From: Bidens hawaiensis
Taxonomy: Eukaryota > Streptophyta > Magnoliopsida > Asterales > Asteraceae
Length of the DNA stretch: 64,000 bases
Reading direction: 5' to 3'
NCBI GenBank assembly: GCA_021521415.1
Contig: JAIQDT010014635.1
Coordinates: 1-64,000, forward strand
Shown one piece after another: positions 45,106 through 57,600 of the stretch (position 1 is its first letter; each line of letters starts with the position of its first letter). Under the pieces are notes generated by a model. The model ran no database searches. It worked only from the letters and a program-made list of their open reading frames with translations, and was not told the DNA's origin. The position numbers and the translations under genes were made by a program.

Positions 45106-45850
45106 GGGCTGTCACTTTTACCGAAACCCGACCTGAGAAAACCCATACCCTAACCCGAACAAACGCAACCCAACAAACCCGAACCCGAGAAAAGATGAAA
45201 CTGAACCGAAGTAATTCGCGTTAGTTGTTGGGTCTGAATTCTGAGTTTCGGGCCCACCTGAATAAACTTTTAGCTTCAAAACCAAATAATAATAGGCCTA
45301 TATCGATTGTTGTCATTACACCAATTATCGATAGACTGTTTATTGTTTATTAATGTTTTCGATTCATGACTAAAATGCAACCATAATCGAACGCCTTAAT
45401 CATGGCATATTGAAGACGATTATGTAAATTTTGTTTATTATGGTTAGACATTGTAAATTTTTAATTCTATTTTTAGATTGTTTATCGGGTTAATTTTGTT
45501 TTGTTATTGATTATTTACGTTACGAGTGAAAAATAGCATGTTAGCTTTTGTTTTATTGTTTTCGTAATTTTTGTTTGTTTTCTAGGATACTTCAAACTTG
45601 ATTTACCCAACCCGAAAAATCATTTGAGATTTGGGTTTAGTTTCAGGTCTAGAATTTAATTTTGAAATTCAAAGAACATCATCATCATCATCGTACTCAG
45701 TATATCCCACCAATAGCAATGCTGTGGTAGGGTCTGAGGAGGGTAAGATGTAGACAGACTTACCTCTATCCCATAGGGATAGAGAGGCTGCTTCCGGGTT
45801 CTTTGAAACTCAAAGAACCCGACTTAAAAAACTAACCCGAATAACACCCC
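45106..45850. mobile_element. hAT-like MITE rich in ACCCGA
   Basis: Flanked by ATTCTTTA (45098-45105) and GTTCTTTA (45851-45858), an 8-bp repeat with one mismatch. The left end GGGCTGTCACTTTTACCG and the right end TAACACCCC are weak inverted repeats; ACCCGAA on the left and TCGGGTT on the right are subterminal. It carries an Au SINE. Confidence 0.5.
45678..45801 (-). mobile_element. Au-type SINE, 5'-truncated
   Basis: Minus strand: CAGCCTCTCTATCCC, GGTAAG-CTG-CTACA, CTTACCCTCCTCAGACCC and a tail GTACGATGATGATGAT, the layout known for plant Au SINEs. A 17-bp target repeat TTTGAAAYTCAAAGAAC (45661-45677, 45802-45818; one mismatch) flanks it. The promoter part is missing. It is nested in the hAT-like MITE. 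Confidence 0.8.
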
Positions 45851-45858
45851 GTTCTTTA

Positions 45859-46378
45859 CATTTGTGCATATTTTTATTATGCTTTTTTGTTGGTATTATG
45901 CAATATTTAACTTTTCTTTCATTGAACTTTATTAATATTTCGTTTTCTTCCTTTAGGGTTGTGTTCATTTCATTTTCTTTTCTTCCTTAAATGACATCGT
46001 TAGTGCATAAATGATGTGTAATGTGCTCTAATGCAAATTAGCTTAACGTATGCCACATCATTACGTCACATATTTTCATTTCATATATTCTCTCTCACGA
46101 TCTAAAAAATACGTGCATTTAGACAAGGATTTTGATACCATATCTCTCTCCCTCCCTCCAACTCATCATTCAGGTCACAGTTTCACCTCAAATCCATACA
46201 ACACCTTTCACCTTTCTTATTTCACTTTCTTCCTTTGGACTTATTAAATTCACTATCTTCTCTTAATTTGCACCACAACTAACAACACCCATTTCTAACA
46301 TGTAGTCTCCAGCAATAGCCTAACCGTTATTCAAGAGACAATTAGCAAGCATCCAAAACCTTTTTTTTTTACATTTAA
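45859..46378. other. Intergenic sequence
   Basis: CT-rich, AT-rich sequence. A 65-codon frame (46050-46247 +) is low complexity. No gene recognised. Confidence 0.4.
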
Positions 46379-46430
46379 CTAGAATTTCCCCTCGCTCGTT
46401 GCGCGGCGACTTCTGTTTTGTCTTTCATGT
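46379..46430 (-). repeat. Helitron-3'-end-like sequence with GC-rich stem
   Basis: Plus strand A^CTAGAATTTCCCCTCGCTCG, then TTGCGCGGCGAC. On the minus strand a GC-rich imperfect hairpin precedes TTCTAG^T. It is a different subfamily from the CCCGTG type. The other end was not found. Confidence 0.3.
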
Positions 46431-46455
46431 TAAGGGATATCGGTTTAGCTTCTAC

Positions 46456-46875
46456 CAGGGCTGGCCCAAGGGGAGGGCGAGGAGGGCGACGGACCTAGGC
46501 CCACTCTCCCGAGAGGTCCATAATTGTTAAAAAATAAAATTTATATTTTATATATAATTTTTTTAACACAAAAGTGTACAAAATTACTCTTTGGTTGAAT
46601 GCAAAGAGTGTTTTGAAGTGTGGTATCAAAGGTCACGAGTTCAATTCTCACAATTAGTGTTTTTTTAATAGAAAAAAAACTTTTATTTATGTTTTATATG
46701 AATCATTTTAATAACATGTTTATTATTGCTTGTTTATTCTGGGCTTTTTAAAGACAACCATATTAGTAAAATTATCAAATTATAGATTACATAATTGATA
46801 ATGTGATTTTAGGGGTCTGTTTTTTTTACTCGTTATAGGCCCCAAAATTTTAAGGGATTATCGGAGACAGCCCTG
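46456..46875. mobile_element. hAT element, non-autonomous (CAGGGCTGGCCC)
   Basis: Ends CAGGGCTGGCCC and (inverted) CAGGGCTGTCTCC. AGGCCC lies inside the left end and GGCCCC inside the right. No convincing 8-bp target repeat was found. The interior holds a tRNA-like segment at 46585-46660 (TTGGTTGAATGCAAAGAG, GAGTTCAATTCTCAC), as in two other elements of this window. Confidence 0.6.
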
Positions 46876-47102
46876 GTAACTAATATTATGAAACCAGCAC
46901 ACGGTATAGCAACCAAACATACATTTGAACTGGAAATATAAAAAAGAACGCTTTTGTTAGTTACCAATACTAATGCCCGTATTTTTTTTATGGTTTTTTC
47001 CCATACATGAAGTTTATGAAGGTTTTAACAAAATTATCCTTAAGCTGAAAAATAACCGCAGTTGTAAAAAAAGCTTAAAAAAAATCCCAAGTTTCGAAAA
47101 AA
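46876..47102. other. Intergenic sequence
   Basis: No gene; a 76-codon frame (46973-47203) runs into the tandem repeat. Confidence 0.4.
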
Positions 47103-47540
47103 GACTAACGCAAGCATGTGCGGTTTTTAAGTTAACCAACTCTCCTCTAGCCATTCAACCGATTCATTTCCTTGGTTTAACTAAAAATCTTAAAAACAGC
47201 TAAGGCAAGCATGTGTGGTTTTTAAGTTAACCAATTCCTCTAGCCATTCAACCGAATCATTTCATTGGTTTAACTAATAATCTTTTATAATATACACAAA
47301 AAAAACTAAGGCAAGCATGTGTGGTTTTTAAGTTAACCAACTCTCCTCTAGCCATTCAACCGAATCATTTCCTTGGTTTTTAACTAATAATCTTTTATAA
47401 TATATACACCAAAAATAAAACTTAAAAATCACTATAGATATCTGCAGCGAGAGAGTTTCGAGCCTTAGTCCCACCAACAAAGAGAACAAACTTTAACTTA
47501 ACCAACTTTACTTTTGCCATTCCACCAAACAATTTAGTTG
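47103..47540. repeat. About 100-bp tandem repeat, 3 copies plus a decayed fourth
   Basis: GCAAGCATGTGYGGTTTTTA occurs at 47109, 47205 and 47311, followed each time by AGTTAACCAA, CTCTAGCCATTCAACCG and CCTTGGTTTAACTAA. A degraded fourth unit (CTTAACCAACTTTAC, GCCATTCCACC) is at about 47495-47540. Confidence 0.75.
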
Positions 47541-47699
47541 TCTTAATTCCCAAGTTTCGTTGCGTGTATTTCATGCGTCGTTTTTTTATTATAATATTCT
47601 CGAGGATTCATGGTTATCGTTTGTTCGTTTCCCACACATTTTGTTCAATTATCGAAACTTCGGGAAATTATGTTAAGTAATTCGCAAACTAATTTGGGT

Positions 47700-49859
47700 A
47701 TAACTTGGAAATATTAAAGCATATTAATTTTACTTTCAAGGTTGGAATGGTAAAATATACCTTAATTTAGTTTTAAAGAATATGAAACTTAAGGGGTCAA
47801 ACTTGTAAATTTGAATTAAAAATATAATAAAACAATTAAAAAAAACCGCCAGCAGCACCCACCCCTTCTCTTTCCCCGGTTTTCCGACTAGTTCGCCGCC
47901 GGCGAAGCCACGATTTCCGGTGAGCCCTATTACACCCATAAATCTCGTCTTTGACCCACTAGTCTAGCATAACGACTTTAGTCTTTGTCTATTAACGTAA
48001 ATCAACTAATTAATTGCATTATAACATCCTTAAAGCGTCCTATAAATCCGTAACCATCGCCGGAATTCAGGCCAAACCAATTCACGACCTTTAAATGACT
48101 TTCGTTTCAATTGATAGTATATATAGACCGCAAACAAGACTCTAAACCTGTACCAACCAGCAAATTCACCTAACATACAATATATAACCCGTAAATCTCC
48201 AACCAGGCTCATTTCTGGCAAACTCTTGTTACCCCTTCATCCGTGATGTTAACAGGTAATGAATACATGTTGTTGATCGTTTTTCAATGCCAAATAAAAC
48301 CCCTAACATAATTTTATTAAACATGGAACGAATGGACAGATTTAAGAACCTAGGGTTTATGAGGATGAAGATGAATAGTTAGGTTAATTCATATTCTTTT
48401 GTTTCTAATCTTAAACTGAAATGATCACCTAGTCTAATGGTTAAGTCATCTATCTCTAACCTAGAGGACCCGGGTCACAGCGTTCTTTTTTTGATGTTTT
48501 ATTTTCATTAAACCTTTTTCTATTTATTTAAATCAAAATGAATTATTTAAAATTTTTTATAAATTAAATAAAATTATTTTAAACTAAATAAAATTGATTA
48601 TAAATTTAAATTTCATCTATTTTCGTCCAAAATCCAACATTTCATATTCGTTAAAGTTTCGTGAAACCCGGTAATATTGTATTATATAATCTATTTCCTT
48701 CCCGTTAAATATTATATTTTCGTTAATAATGTTTGTACGTTAAACTAATGATACGAGATAAAAACTACAAACCGATATTCCATAAACGTTAGCATTCTCA
48801 TAAATTAATAAATAGTAGTAAAATATTTTTTAAACCTTTAAAGTTAGTTTATAAATTCGTTAGCTTTTAATTTGTTAACTTTAATCCAATAATATAATTA
48901 CTTTTCGAGATTAAATATGTGCCTTGCGATTATCATAACTTTCGTATTAGTAATATTAAAATAAAATATTGCCAATAAAATTATACAATAATTAACTTTT
49001 TCAATCCCGATAATTAGATTTTGTTGTGTTTTACTTATAGTTCGAGAAGATTAATCGTTTCGGATTCTTTAACGCACTTTCGGTGTCGTTATCGTGCTTT
49101 CAGCTTTTATTGCATGATTGCCTTCGATTTCGAGGTGAGTTCTTCATAACCCTACTTTTAACGCTTTATAATGTTTTGGGGTGTAGCACGTCATAAGTTT
49201 TTCTTTCGTTAGTTATGCGCTTGTTTACAAACCGATTTACTTATATCGTACATGTTAATATTATTCGTGCATATTGTTTATGATTATACGTGAACTTGCT
49301 TGCAATGTGTTTAATTTTTTATTGGTGGAAGTTATGCAAACGCGTACACATAGTGGGAGGGTCCGACGGGACGTACCCGCGCCGTCTAACATTACGACTT
49401 CGGTTATTTACGTAAGGTGGTTCTCATTTCCCCCGACTTCAACGGCTTCGGTTAAATGAACGGGAGGATAACACTATTTGATTTCATTTACTTTACACTT
49501 GAATATTTATTGCATGACGATTGTTGAATCGCGAGTTTTTATATATATGTATACGCAAAAACTTATGAAAACTCAACAACTTAATTATTGACAAAATATA
49601 TTATCTTCAACGTGCTACAGGTTGAATCGATGGTGTGCTATGGACAAAGATCATTAGTATACCCTAGGATATTTGGAATAAAGAACTTATTTACTTTTCG
49701 ATGAAGTGTTATTGTTTTCTTTTATTTATGAACAATGTGTGTACTTTAATAATATGAAATGAATTAAATATAATTATTGTCGCTTTCATAGCGTTACGAG
49801 CTTATGAGTGATCTGTACGTTACACCCGGGCATATTCCGCTTAAAGCCAGGGTGTTACA
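47700..49859 (+). mobile_element. LTR-like sequence (family C), 3' end defined
   Basis: Ends CCGCTTAAAGCCAGGGTGTTACA at 49859, parallel to the U5 end of the LTR at 61094-62319 (GTTCCGCCGCC, GGGGTGTGACA). GAGGTGAGTTCTTCATAACCC (49131) matches GAAGGTGAGTACTTCATACC there. The GC-rich leader CGCCGCCGGCGAAGCCACG near 47895 is typical of LTR leaders. The 5' boundary and a target repeat were not located, so the left coordinate is approximate. The 61-codon frame at 49274 is U5 sequence. Confidence 0.45.
48424..48485 (+). repeat. tRNA-like fragment
   Basis: CACCTAGTCTAATGGTTAAG resembles the A-box region of a tRNA, and GACCCGGGTCACAG a poor B-box. It is not a functional tRNA. Confidence 0.35.
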
Positions 49860-49861
49860 AA

Positions 49862-50425
49862 ATACACCAAACCAATCGGTTTTCGGTTTTTCAGTTTTTT
49901 TGTTTTCGGTTTCGGTTCGGTTATAATCGGTTTTTTTTATATGTAGACATTGCAAAAAAATTGAAAACGCACATTAGATTCAAAACACAAAAATAGACAT
50001 TTCTTACGTAGAACCAAACGAATACAAACTTACAATGGTACTAGAATTTAAAATTAAACAAAGTTCTTAATCGAAAAACACTAAAATTTTAGTTTCAATC
50101 TTCATTCTTCATCTTCTTCATCTTTAAAGTTTACTCCTAATCTTCATCATCTTCATATTCTTCATCACCATCAACGGTAAATCCTTTTGGTATTTGTTTC
50201 CAGGCATAACATCTAAAAAAACACATATAATTATATTAATATTTAAGTAAAAATACATATCGGTTCGGTTCGGCTTCTTCTGGTTTTTTAAAAATGGAAA
50301 ACGGAACCGAAACCGAAAATTCGTTTTAAAAAAATTCAAAATATTAACCGTCGGTTAATGCTTCGGTTCGGTTTTTTCGGTTAATTTGGTTTCGGTTCGG
50401 TTAATTCGGTTTTCTGCTCACCCCT
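49862..50425. repeat. CGGTTCGGTTTCGG-rich dispersed repeat
   Basis: Both ends consist of TTCGGTTCGGTTTTTCGG-like units in opposite arrangement, ending CTGCTCACCCCTA, a common plant repeat style. The centre has TTCATCTTC tracts; on the minus strand one frame reads an acidic GDEEYEDDED stretch, perhaps a gene or transposase remnant. Class unknown. Confidence 0.45.
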
Positions 50426-50451
50426 ATTAATAAGACAAAAATGTGGTCCTG

Positions 50452-50655
50452 TGTCACACCCCGACTAGCACAATGTGGAAGCGTAAAACGGGAATGTAAC
50501 AGACACCTCTGGTATCAACCACATTGTTTATAAAGAAACATTACAAACTAATTTACATTATATTACGTTGATGTATTTTTGTGTTCAAACTAGGTGTTAT
50601 AACAAAATACGTTCGTTAAACTATTCTATTCGTATTAATAACCTTGCATCTATTT
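50452..50655 (-). mobile_element. 3' LTR remnant
   Basis: About 204 bp nearly identical to 54619-54822 (starts TGTCACACCCCGACTAGC). At about 50655 the similarity stops inside TCTATT and pol sequence begins, marking the deletion junction. Confidence 0.85.
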
Positions 50656-52970
50656 AAATACGCCGTTTTAGACACATCTTCCTCTTGAATTTTAACTTGA
50701 TGGTAACCGGATCGAAGGTCAATTTTCGAGAAATAGTTTGCTCCTTAAAGTTGATCAAATAAGTCATCTATTGGTGGAAGAGTGTATCGGTTTTTTATGG
50801 TAACTTTGTTTAATTCCCGGTAATCGATGCACATTCTAAAACTTCCATCTTTCTTCTTTACAAACAATACCGGTGCTCCCCAAGGAGAATAACTAGGACG
50901 TATGAAACCTTTATCTAACAACTCTTGTAACTGGTTGGATAATTCTTGCATTTCAGAGGGTGTCAATCGGTAAGGTGCCTTAGCAATAGGGGTTGATCCT
51001 GGGATTAAGTCAATACATAATTCAACCTGTCGGTTCGGTGGTAATCCAGGTAGATCATCGGGAAGGACATCGGGGTATTCACGTACAACGGGGGTCTCTT
51101 CTATGCGTTTCTCATCAAGGTTCTTTATAGTCACGTTTGCCAAAAATGCCATACAACCTTGGCGTAAACATTTCAATACTTTGAGATGAGACACGAGAGG
51201 TAATATCGAACCGAACTTCTCTCCTTATACCACAATCATCTCACCATTCGAAAAAGGGATTTTAACTGTCTTGTCGTTACACACAATCTCTGCCTTATAC
51301 TTGGTTAACCAGTCCATGCCGACAATAACATCAAAACTTCCTAACTCTACTGGGAGTAGGTCAATAAGGAATGGGTGGTCATTTAGAATAATGGAACAGT
51401 TTTGGACTATTTGGTTGACAGTTATAGAGTTACCGTTAGCGAGTTCTATAGTATAAGGATTTGTTGGTTCACTAACTGGCATATATCCCAGGGATACAAA
51501 ACTAGTGGAAACAAAGCTTCTATCGGCACCCGTGTCAAATAATACAGAAGCATATTGATCAGAGACTATAAATGTACCTGTCACCACATTCGGGTCTTGT
51601 CGTGCTTCTCCTGACCCAATTACAAACGCGCGTCCTCTAGGCGCATTTGAAGTCGATGCTTGGTTCGGTCTAGCAATTGCTCTTGGATTCAACTTGGGGC
51701 AATTTCTTCTAATATGATCTGTATTGCCGCATTCATAACAGGCACGATAGGTTGCTGCGGCTGAAGTCTGCTGGATAGGTTGTTGGTGGATTGGTTGAGG
51801 TCTAGGTAGTTGTGGATGACGAGGTTGAGTTGCTTGGGTTGGTCGGTTCACAATTTCTGCACCTGCTCTGCAATTAGGGGCATAATGCCCAGTTCTTCCA
51901 CATTTCTGACATACCGGCAGTCTGCATTCTCCCACATGATGGTAATTACATTTATCGCACTTGGGTAAGTGTCCCTTATACCTGTCTTGTTTCGTATCTG
52001 AACCGGTTATAGCATAATTTCTTATTGTTGGACGTGCACGTTTACTTGATTGTCCTCCTTGTGATCTTGTCCCGTAGTCGGCTCATTTCATACCCACTGA
52101 TTCTCCAGCCTTTCTCAACACTCCACTCCTTACCAGGTCAAAAGTCACAATGCCGGCTTGAGTCACGGAATTCTCAAACGATGTGTGACCCACGGAGTTT
52201 ACCAAACTCCTCACTTCCGGGGCTAAACCCCAAATATAACGTTCAACTCGTTTGTCTTCGGGAGTTACTAACCAGGGTACTAAACGAGTCAGTTCATTGA
52301 AGCGGTTTGTATATCCCAAATGATCCGCTCCTTTCATTTCTAAGCTCCAAAGTTCGTGTTCTAATCTCTGTATTTCGTTTTTTGGGCAAAAATGTTCTAG
52401 CATCAATGTTTTGAGTTCAGCCCATGTCATGCGATTAACCGTATCTTGACCTTTTATTTGCACCATAGTATTCCACCACATTAATGCGTGATCAGTAAAC
52501 GTAGAGGCAACATACTTGACAATGCTTTCCGGTGGACAATTGCTGATATTGAGGACAGATTCAGTCTTTTCGATCCATTTGATTAATCCGTTTGGCCCTT
52601 CAGTACCCTTGAAATCAATCGGTTTACAGGCCATAAAGTTTTTAATCAAATATTCTCTTCGAGGGGGATTAGGGTTGTTAATGTTATTGTTTGGGTTCGG
52701 TGGAGGATTATTGTTGTTGACATTATTTGTATCCGGTGGGGGATTATTTGCATTGGGAGGGGCGTTTGTATTAGGTGGGGGAATGTTATTTGTGACAGTT
52801 TCAGTGTTGTTTGGGGGTACATTATTGATGGGTTGTTGGTTTGTTTGCATATTTGCGTTTACACCGGCAGTCACCTGTGTTACAATAAGTGGGATTACTG
52901 CCTTCATTTGCCGAGCAATCATCTCGGCTATTTCTGCCTCAGTCATAGGGATTGCTTTCTTTGGGGCCAT
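50656..52970 (-). pseudogene. gag-pol remnant of Tekay-like element
   Basis: One frame runs from ATG 52970 through gag, protease and part of reverse transcriptase, with in-frame stops at 52083-52085, 51225-51227 and 50745-50747. gag residues 1-295 have an Asn/Pro-rich linker, then the retrotransposon gag core (TFTDHALMWWNTMV, HFCPKNEIQRLEHELWSLEM). Next come two CCHC knuckles (CQKCGRTGHYAPNC, CYECGNTDHIRRNC), protease FDTGADRSFV, then reverse transcriptase [15 protein letters not shown] and [14 protein letters not shown]. The frame is cut before the YxDD box. RNase H, integrase and chromodomain are absent. Clade assignment rests on these motifs and the long LTR. Confidence 0.85.
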
Positions 52971-53372
52971 TCTATAATGATAATCAAATATATGCCAATT
53001 AATACTAATTCCAATATACGGCACATTGTAACAATAATTACAATAAATGTTGTACAAGTAAATAAAACAATACAATGGTATTTCACAAATTGTTCTATAC
53101 ATTGATAATGAAAGGTACATAGACTTAGCCTGATAAAGGCCAGTGCTTGCCTGTATATATCAAAACCTGTCACTAAGTGACTGTTAGACTTAACCCTGTA
53201 AGGGTTAGTGCTTGTAATAATACATAAAATCACACTCCATGTCAACATATCATACTACTATATACATACATGGAGTATCAAAAGATCACATACATGTATC
53301 TGTAACATCTTGCATCTATCCATACAAACGATAGACTACCCACAAACATAAAAACAACAACACCGTAATCAT

Positions 53373-54065
53373 TCAGTAACAGTTCCACAGTCGAACTGTC
53401 ACCCTATCCAAACACCAACGGTGGTAGGCATCTGACTGCTGCAAGTTCAGTACTATCTGCTGTAACGTCAATAAGCACTGGGTCACATCCCTCCTTGCCT
53501 GGTTAATGTTAGTTATGGTTATCGAGTGGTCTATCACACGGTCAGTCAGGACAGCCATCCAAGAGTTGTTTCCTACGTTTGGGAGGTCAGGGCGAGGGGT
53601 AGGTATACTCAACGAACGGGAAGGTGAAGTATCTGCCCTAGGACGTGAGGGTCCTCCCCGGTAGTGGGTAGATCTGAATGGAATCGAGGTAGGGTCAATC
53701 GGGGTTACCCGAATACGAGCAGTCTGTCGGACTCGTGCAGTAGCTGAAGTCGTCGGGGACAGATGAATAGGCGGAGTAGGTGATCTGGCTACCCTAGCAG
53801 GTGAACGATACTGACTGTTAACTTCGTTTTGATCTCTGCGTGGTGACCTGGGTGGGTAACTATCGCATCTGTAGCCGGACAGGTCAGGCACATTTCTGGG
53901 TAGCTCTCTACAAATAACTTCTTCTTCAACCTCTTCCTCATTCTCCTCCGGTTCCTCTTCTAGGTCCTCCTCCTCTGGATCTTCCTCTAGTTCCTCCTCT
54001 AGATCCTCCTCCTCAGCAGAGATTACCGGTTCTTCTTCCGGTACGTAGTCGTTATTCCTTGACAT
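53373..54065 (-). CDS. Extra ORF between primer-binding site and gag
   Basis: An uninterrupted 230-codon frame starts at ATG 54065 (MSRNNDYVPEEEP; an upstream in-frame ATG at 54077 is also possible). Residues 12-55 are almost entirely Glu/Asp. Residues 60-165 are Pro/Arg/Ser-rich and basic. Residues 170-230 look helical (ITNINQARRDVTQCLL, LQQIVLNLQQSD). There are no knuckles or known catalytic motifs, and I know no family for it. It lies in the same orientation as gag, 402 bp before the gag ATG. Unlike gag-pol it has no stop codons. It may be an accessory element gene or a captured host exon. Confidence 0.5.
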   Translation of the reverse strand: MSRNNDYVPEEEPVISAEEEDLEEELEEDPEEEDLEEEPEENEEEVEEEVICRELPRNVPDLSGYRCDSYPPRSPRRDQNEVNSQYRSPARVARSPTPPIHLSPTTSATARVRQTARIRVTPIDPTSIPFRSTHYRGGPSRPRADTSPSRSLSIPTPRPDLPNVGNNSWMAVLTDRVIDHSITITNINQARRDVTQCLLTLQQIVLNLQQSDAYHRWCLDRVTVRLWNCY

Positions 54066-54600
54066 GACTCTGCACAAAGGTTAATTATAAGAATAATATC
54101 TATTGCTAGTGCTAACTATTGTCGGAGAGATTAATTAATTAAGCCAAATTTAATATTAATTATATTAAAATATAATATTAGTTTTATTAAAATTTTTATT
54201 TTAGTTATAATTAGAATTATTATTGAATATCAATGAATATAATATTCATAATAACATTTACTATTATCGGTAACATCATACGTACACATATTTATACACC
54301 TTGTTTCAGATAAGCACATATGTGTTTTACATATATATATACGTACTCAGTATTACTTTTTATACACATATGTTGCCATTTTTACCTATCCACACGTTCC
54401 GCGACTTCTCCCCGAATTTCCTCGTGCAAGCAAGCCTGTTATTATATTCCGGACCACAATAACTCACTTGCCCAACAAGTTCATCCCGACATCCATCAGT
54501 ATATAATATTAAATTATTATTTAAATATTTCCTAGAGTTAATCGAGCCTACGGTTATATTTTAGGTACCCTAAGGGATAACCAAATCCTTTATAACCAAT

Positions 54601-54613
54601 GGCTCTGATACCA
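54601..54613 (-). other. Primer-binding site, initiator tRNA-Met
   Basis: Minus strand TGGTATCAGAGCC matches the 3' end complement of plant initiator tRNA-Met, five bases after the 5' LTR end. Confidence 0.9.
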
Positions 54614-54618
54614 ACTTC

Positions 54619-57600
54619 TGTCACACCCCGACTAGCACAATGCGGAAGCGTAAAACGGGAATGTAACAGACACCTCTGGTATCAACCACATTGTTTATAA
54701 AGAAACATTACAAAATAATTTACATTATATTACATTGATATATTTTTGTGTTCAAACTAGGTGTTACAACAAAATACGTTCGTTAAACTATTCTATTCGT
54801 ACTAATAACCTTGCATCTATTCACATAGCATCGAGCATGTTCCAAAATAGATTGCACGACATCACTTTATTCCAACTTTGGTAATCCTGAAAAGCAGTTT
54901 AAAACGGGTCAACTACTGGAGTTGGTGAGTTTAAAGAAAACAATTATGAATATTCACAAGTTAACACTTGTAATCATGATCTAAGTATGTATGTATGTAA
55001 ATGATGTAATTATGCTAAGCTACAGTGAAGCCTTGACTGTTATGTACTGCGTGCATCCGTTTCCCACGCTCAATCAACCACTGTGGCTCCTCTTCCGCCC
55101 ACAACATGCCCTGGTAGCTATGTCTAATACTACATAGCCTGTATATATATATGGTCATGTGCAAACGGCGCTATGTGACACGGCAACCAGGCCGATTCCG
55201 TTTGGGTTTGTCAAACCAATAGTACTATTCACAAGCCACCGGCTCGAAGTTAATCACTGTGATCGTGGGGACTTTCGTGTGTTAGCACATAAATAATTCA
55301 CATCATTACAAATTTCAGATATGTATACATAATCAAACATGCTTTTCACCCCAAAAGTTCGTAAAACTGTTTAAGGAGTGGGGTCATGAAACTCACTGTT
55401 TAGTAGATAATCAGTAGCACGTCGGTTCGAGGTTTGTGTAACTTGTAATCACGGTTTCCTATAATCAATATTATAATAATATTAATATTTTAATATTATT
55501 ATAATCTCAATACTAAACTGGGCTATATAACTAATCTGGGTATAGTTGGAACGCCCAGAAAGTGGCAATAGGCTTAGATTGTGATGTTGTTTAATGTCTA
55601 ATACTTAAAACCGAACTTGGCTCAGATTCCCGTTTTCCCAACTAGGCCAAGTTGTTCGTTTACGCGTTCAGAAAACAGTTATGGGAAATAAGCTTGGGTA
55701 AATGTATTGGTTAATAAAATGATTAATTTATAAAGAAAGATTACATATTGGGGTCCCGGATTAACTACGGGGCCCATTTCCGTTTATTCAGTTTGATTTG
55801 AGAAGAAACGCGCACAATCTATCCAGATTGTCCAGGTTTCTCATATAAAGGTTCGTTTTTACTTAATTAATCCAAAAATATGATTTTTGATCACTCTTGG
55901 TGTTTTGATATTCCCGCAGGTTCGTTAGTCGCGAACTTGCCGGTTTTTATAAAAACTGAATTTGTTTAATCTTCAAATTAGCATAATTAATTAACCGTTA
56001 ATCATTAAATTATGAAAATTTATCCACTTATCAATTAAAATATTTAGATTTTTATAAAAATATTTCTGAAATTATTTACTGATTTATTAATTTATAAAAA
56101 TTCATTTTATTAGCTATATTTCGCCTGAAAATCGTCCGTTTATCCCAAACAATTTCCAAAAATTCCAAAAAAATTCCTGAATACTCAAATTATGTCCCAA
56201 AACAACCTGTATCAATTCTAGAATGTAAAAAGCTCGTGCAATATTCTTTTCGGCCCAAATTCAGCTATAAAAATTCACACGAATGCATATGCACAAAACA
56301 CCCTTAGACTTATCCAAATGATCCCAAAATTAATATGTGATCAAAATACATTAAATCTAAGTTCCCTGAAAAGTTTCATAATTTTTTAAGCATTTTAACT
56401 ATTTTTCCCCATTAAACATCCCAATTCGGTAATAAATTCGCCAAATATTCTCGAATGGTCGAAAAATTACCAAATTTTAACAGGGACTCAATGATATGGT
56501 CCCTGATGTCTCTGCAAAATTTCAAGACCTAAAATTATGCACATAACAACCTTAACCTAAATAGCCCGTAAACGAGTGTTTCGGCATTACCTTAGCGGTT
56601 TTGTTTCGTTTCCGCCTTTCTAATCAACTTTTCAAGCTCTTGTGCTCCTATGTAGGCTAGATACAAGTCCTATATCACAAACCAAGCAATTTTACATCAA
56701 AATAACAGCCCTTAAATTAGGGTTTCGGCTAGTGCACAAAAATGAACTTTTGAACCGTAAAAATACCGTTTCAACCCTCTAATCCGTGTTTATGGCCAAA
56801 AAAACTATCAAACCAGGTTCCTTACCATGTTTATGATCAAAACATGTTTATGGAACATTTTTAGGATTTTTACATGGTTAGGAATAATTTTTGGTAATCA
56901 AAGTATGTTTATATGAAATTAAACTTAATTAATAAGATGAAAAACATAATTAAAAGAGATATTTACCTAGTTTTTTTGAAGTTTTCATGAAACTCATGGA
57001 GTTTCCAGACCTTGCATGCTTTTTCACGTGCCAACAAATATCTCAAGTTTCCATTATATAATAAAAAGGATGTTTATGGGGGGTTTAAAACCCATTGCGT
57101 ACGGGAGTGAATTTTTGGGCCCCTTTGCGCCCATTTGGCCCAAACTTCTGAATTTGCAATCCCGCACGTGAAATGCCAAGTCCAAATTTATTTCGGGTTC
57201 GGTTTTTGGCGCGAAAAATATATCGGATGCATCAAACAGTGCGAAAACGAGTGTTTTCGGCTATTTTTGTGTAAATTTATAAAAACATACTATACGTTTG
57301 TAAAAGTCGAAAATATTTTCACGGATCGCTTAAAACATTTCAAATAAGTGTTTGATAAGTCTTTTTCGGCTTAACGGATGATACAATGCTTGGTTTGTAA
57401 CTGTCTTTCGCGTTTAAATCTATAGCGAGTAGTTAAATGAGCATGTTTTCGTTTAACTTATTTGCTATCGAACTAAGGCCATATTACTAATATTTTTGCC
57501 TATGTTAAACGTATATCTCTTATAGATGCCCCCCCGGGATATCTGGGTCATAACCCGACCCGTTCGGTTATTCGTTCGTTTGTTACGTAAAAAGCATTTA

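Noticed and set aside
48904..48918. AAATA^TGTG as the 5' end of the family C LTR
   Set aside because: It would match the 3' flank AAATA, but the LTR leader sequence extends well upstream of this point, so the match is probably chance in AT-rich DNA.
52516..52977. 153-codon open frame (+) antisense to gag
   Set aside because: Shadow of the gag gene on the other strand, caused by its Asn/Pro-rich linker.
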